Assembly (NCBI GenBank): GCA_009699575.1
Contig: WLNY01000008.1
Location: 1 to 64,000, forward strand
From: Actinomycetota bacterium
GTDB lineage: Bacteria > Actinomycetota > Actinomycetes > Nanopelagicales > Nanopelagicaceae
DNA length: 64,000 nt
Direction of reading: 5' to 3'
Shown one piece after another: positions 62,636 to 64,000 of the stretch. The notes beneath the pieces were generated by a model. The model was not told the origin of the DNA. It ran no database searches and was given only the letters and a program-made list of their open reading frames with translations. Made by a program: the position numbers and the translations under genes. Each line of letters opens with the position of its first letter. Position 1 is the stretch's first letter.

Positions 62636-62651
62636 TCGAACACTTGTTCGA
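62636..62651. promoter_or_regulatory. LexA (SOS) box, perfect
   Basis: TCGAACACTTGTTCGA fits the actinobacterial consensus TCGAAC-N4-GTTCGA exactly. It lies 44 bases before the LysM gene start, likely over its promoter. Confidence 0.9.
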
Positions 62652-62696
62652 TATAGCCATATTAAACACCCCACCACTGACAATTGCAACATTTTT

Positions 62697-62712
62697 TCGA
62701 ACAGGTGTTTGA
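62697..62712. promoter_or_regulatory. LexA (SOS) box, one mismatch
   Basis: TCGAACAGGTGTTTGA differs at one base. It overlaps the -35 position of the lexA promoter (-10 TACCCT at 62732-62737), giving autorepression. Confidence 0.82.
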
Positions 62713-62745
62713 ATTTTTTCCCATCGTGGCCTACCCTTATCTCTT

Positions 62746-63441
62746 ATGAGCACATCGAAGAAAACCTCCCCCGTATCTGCCACCATCACCGAGCTTCCCG
62801 ATAGCCCCGCCGGTGAATCAGGGCTCACCGCCCGCCAACTCAAGATCCTGACCGCGATCAAGGAAGCCCTTGATACCAACGGCTATCCACCCAGCATGCG
62901 CGAGATTGGCCAGGCCGCGGGCCTTGCCTCCCCTGCTTCGGTGAAATATCAGCTCGAGACCTTGGAGAAGAAAGGTTTCATCCGCCGCGACCCCACACGT
63001 GGACGCGCGCTAGAAGTGTTGTTACCTGAGGAGAAGACAGCTGAGAATTCAGCGCCTGTTGATGCCACTCGTTTGGTTCCATTGGTTGGTCGCATCGCAG
63101 CTGGTGGTCCGATTACCGCCGAGCAAGAAGTAGAAGAAACATTCCCATTTCCACAATCCCTCGTTGGAACAGGTGATCTCTTCATGCTTAAAGTTGTTGG
63201 CGAATCAATGATTGATGCCGCAATTTGCGATGGCGATTATGTTGTCATTCGTTCGCAGAAAGATTGCAACAACGGTGAAATCGTTGCAGCGATGATTGAT
63301 GGCGAAGCAACTGTAAAAACTTTCTCACGCAAAAATGGTCACATCTGGTTATTGCCAGCTAATGATTCATTTGCGCCTATCGATGGCGACCAGTGCGAGA
63401 TCTTGGGCAAAGTCACCGCCGTTATGCGCAGTATTCGCTAA
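62746..63441 (+). CDS. lexA: SOS repressor LexA
   Basis: 231 residues. Winged HTH ([51 protein letters not shown]), cleavage site RIAAGG, catalytic serine in VGESMIDA and lysine in ATVKTFS. TACCCT lies eight bases before the ATG and no Shine-Dalgarno is seen. The end overlaps the convergent Rieske gene by four bases. Confidence 0.97.
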   Translation: MSTSKKTSPVSATITELPDSPAGESGLTARQLKILTAIKEALDTNGYPPSMREIGQAAGLASPASVKYQLETLEKKGFIRRDPTRGRALEVLLPEEKTAENSAPVDATRLVPLVGRIAAGGPITAEQEVEETFPFPQSLVGTGDLFMLKVVGESMIDAAICDGDYVVIRSQKDCNNGEIVAAMIDGEATVKTFSRKNGHIWLLPANDSFAPIDGDQCEILGKVTAVMRSIR

Positions 63442-63992
63442 ATCTTTACGTAGATAGCTCCTGCGTTTTCACTGACTTCATACTTTGGAAGTGCGCGCGT
63501 TGCTGGTCCTTGCTTCACGGCTCCTGTAAGCCAATCAAATTTCGATTGGTGACATGGACAGACCAATATTTTTCCTGATGGTTCGACAGCGCAGTTTTGA
63601 TGTGTGCATGCACCGTTAAGCGCTGTGAGATTTCCACCTGATCGCGAAAGAACTACAGGTTTGCCTGAAACAGTGACCACTTTCGATCCACCCTCTGCAA
63701 CATCGCCAGACTGCGCCACCTTGACTTGATCAGTAGGAGTCGATGGCGTGGATGTGGATGCTGAGGCGCTCGCAGAAGCTTTGGGTGAAGCGCTGGCTTT
63801 AACCGGAACGCCTTTATTCCAGACTAGTTTTGAATTCTTTTTCACACATGTGAATTTCTTGTTGCGATAAATAACGCTCTGTCCGACCTTTGTGCACTTG
63901 AGTTTTGGAGCATCGGCCGCACTTGCACCATCGCCTAAAAAGAGCGCGATAACTGAAGCTGGGATGACTGCAAGAACACCTCGGCGTGCCAT
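63438..63992 (-). CDS. secreted Rieske 2Fe-2S protein
   Basis: 184 residues as read; the frame stays open to the window edge, so the true start may lie beyond. N-terminal signal ([18 protein letters not shown], with two arginines, possibly Tat), a small two-cysteine module ([23 protein letters not shown]), an Ala/Ser-rich linker, then a Rieske domain with both cluster loops CTHQNC and CPCHQSKF. An extracytoplasmic electron carrier; partner unknown. Confidence 0.85.
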   Translation of the reverse strand: MARRGVLAVIPASVIALFLGDGASAADAPKLKCTKVGQSVIYRNKKFTCVKKNSKLVWNKGVPVKASASPKASASASASTSTPSTPTDQVKVAQSGDVAEGGSKVVTVSGKPVVLSRSGGNLTALNGACTHQNCAVEPSGKILVCPCHQSKFDWLTGAVKQGPATRALPKYEVSENAGAIYVKI

Positions 63993-64000
63993 GGACTGGC

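Noticed and set aside
1-64000. CRISPR array, insertion sequence, prophage or tRNA-associated island
   Set aside because: No regularly spaced repeats, transposase, integrase, attachment-site repeats or tRNA were seen; gene content is core-like throughout.

Overview
The window looks like a compact stretch of chromosome from a streamlined, low-GC, free-living actinobacterium. The freshwater acI lineage (Nanopelagicales, Planktophila-like) is my best guess. Actinobacterial marks are the lexA / LysM protein / nrdR / nrdJ block, pknL near a class II DAHP synthase, sepH, a DUF7455 protein beside the principal sigma factor, divergent glgC and glgM, and a SAM-IV riboswitch before metX. Streamlining shows in gaps of a few tens of bases, many 1-50 bp overlaps, and no stretch over 300 bp without a gene. 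I saw no IS element, prophage, CRISPR array, tRNA or rRNA. The lineage is inferred, not proven.

Layout. 1-4.5 kb: the N-terminal part of a large secreted LamG / InlB-repeat protein running off the left edge, a divergent TetR regulator with a perfect palindrome between them, and an arsenate module (DUF4389 protein, AqpS-like channel, ArsC). 4.5-12.8 kb: carotenoid genes (CrtA-like, CruF, glycosyltransferase, second CrtI-like desaturase, crtE, crtI, crtB) with one antisense CDP-alcohol phosphatidyltransferase inside; the two lycopene cyclase subunits crtYc/crtYd lie 45 kb away at 57.9-58.5 kb. Together they suggest a monocyclic, hydroxylated and glycosylated carotenoid. 12.8-18.7 kb: TPP riboswitch, PnuT-type transporter and P-loop kinase, then pknL, nfo, a DMT exporter and threonine aldolase. 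18.7-26.9 kb: ogt, DAHP synthase, a PPi-type phosphofructokinase, xylulokinase, glgC/glgM, a second DMT exporter. 26.9-33.3 kb: era and dprA-comM-yraN-rnhB-lepB-rplS, then an inositol phosphatase. 33.4-46 kb: MFS, sepH, phosphodiesterase, psuG/psuK, a ParC without its C-terminal domain, ABC-F, parE, DUF7455, CDGSH, sigA. 46-49 kb: metX, DUF4192 and PKD proteins, NUDIX. 49-53 kb: heme ABC importer hmuTUV divergent from two secreted neocarzinostatin-like proteins. 53-58 kb: TetR, DinG, glycerate kinase, DODA-type dioxygenase. 58.5-64 kb: B12-dependent nrdJ, nrdR, a LysM division-inhibitor-like protein, lexA, a secreted Rieske protein.

A pattern running through the window: many first genes of transcription units have a -10 hexamer TANNNT ending exactly 6 nt (sometimes 7-8) before the start codon and no Shine-Dalgarno, the geometry expected of leaderless mRNAs. 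It places starts the ORF track gets wrong. Regulation is unusually legible: two riboswitches, two LexA boxes, two NrdR boxes three helical turns apart, and two long perfect palindromes. The points I would look at first are the neocarzinostatin-fold proteins beside the heme importer, the leaderless promoter grammar, the TPP-controlled transporter-kinase pair, and the truncated ParC.
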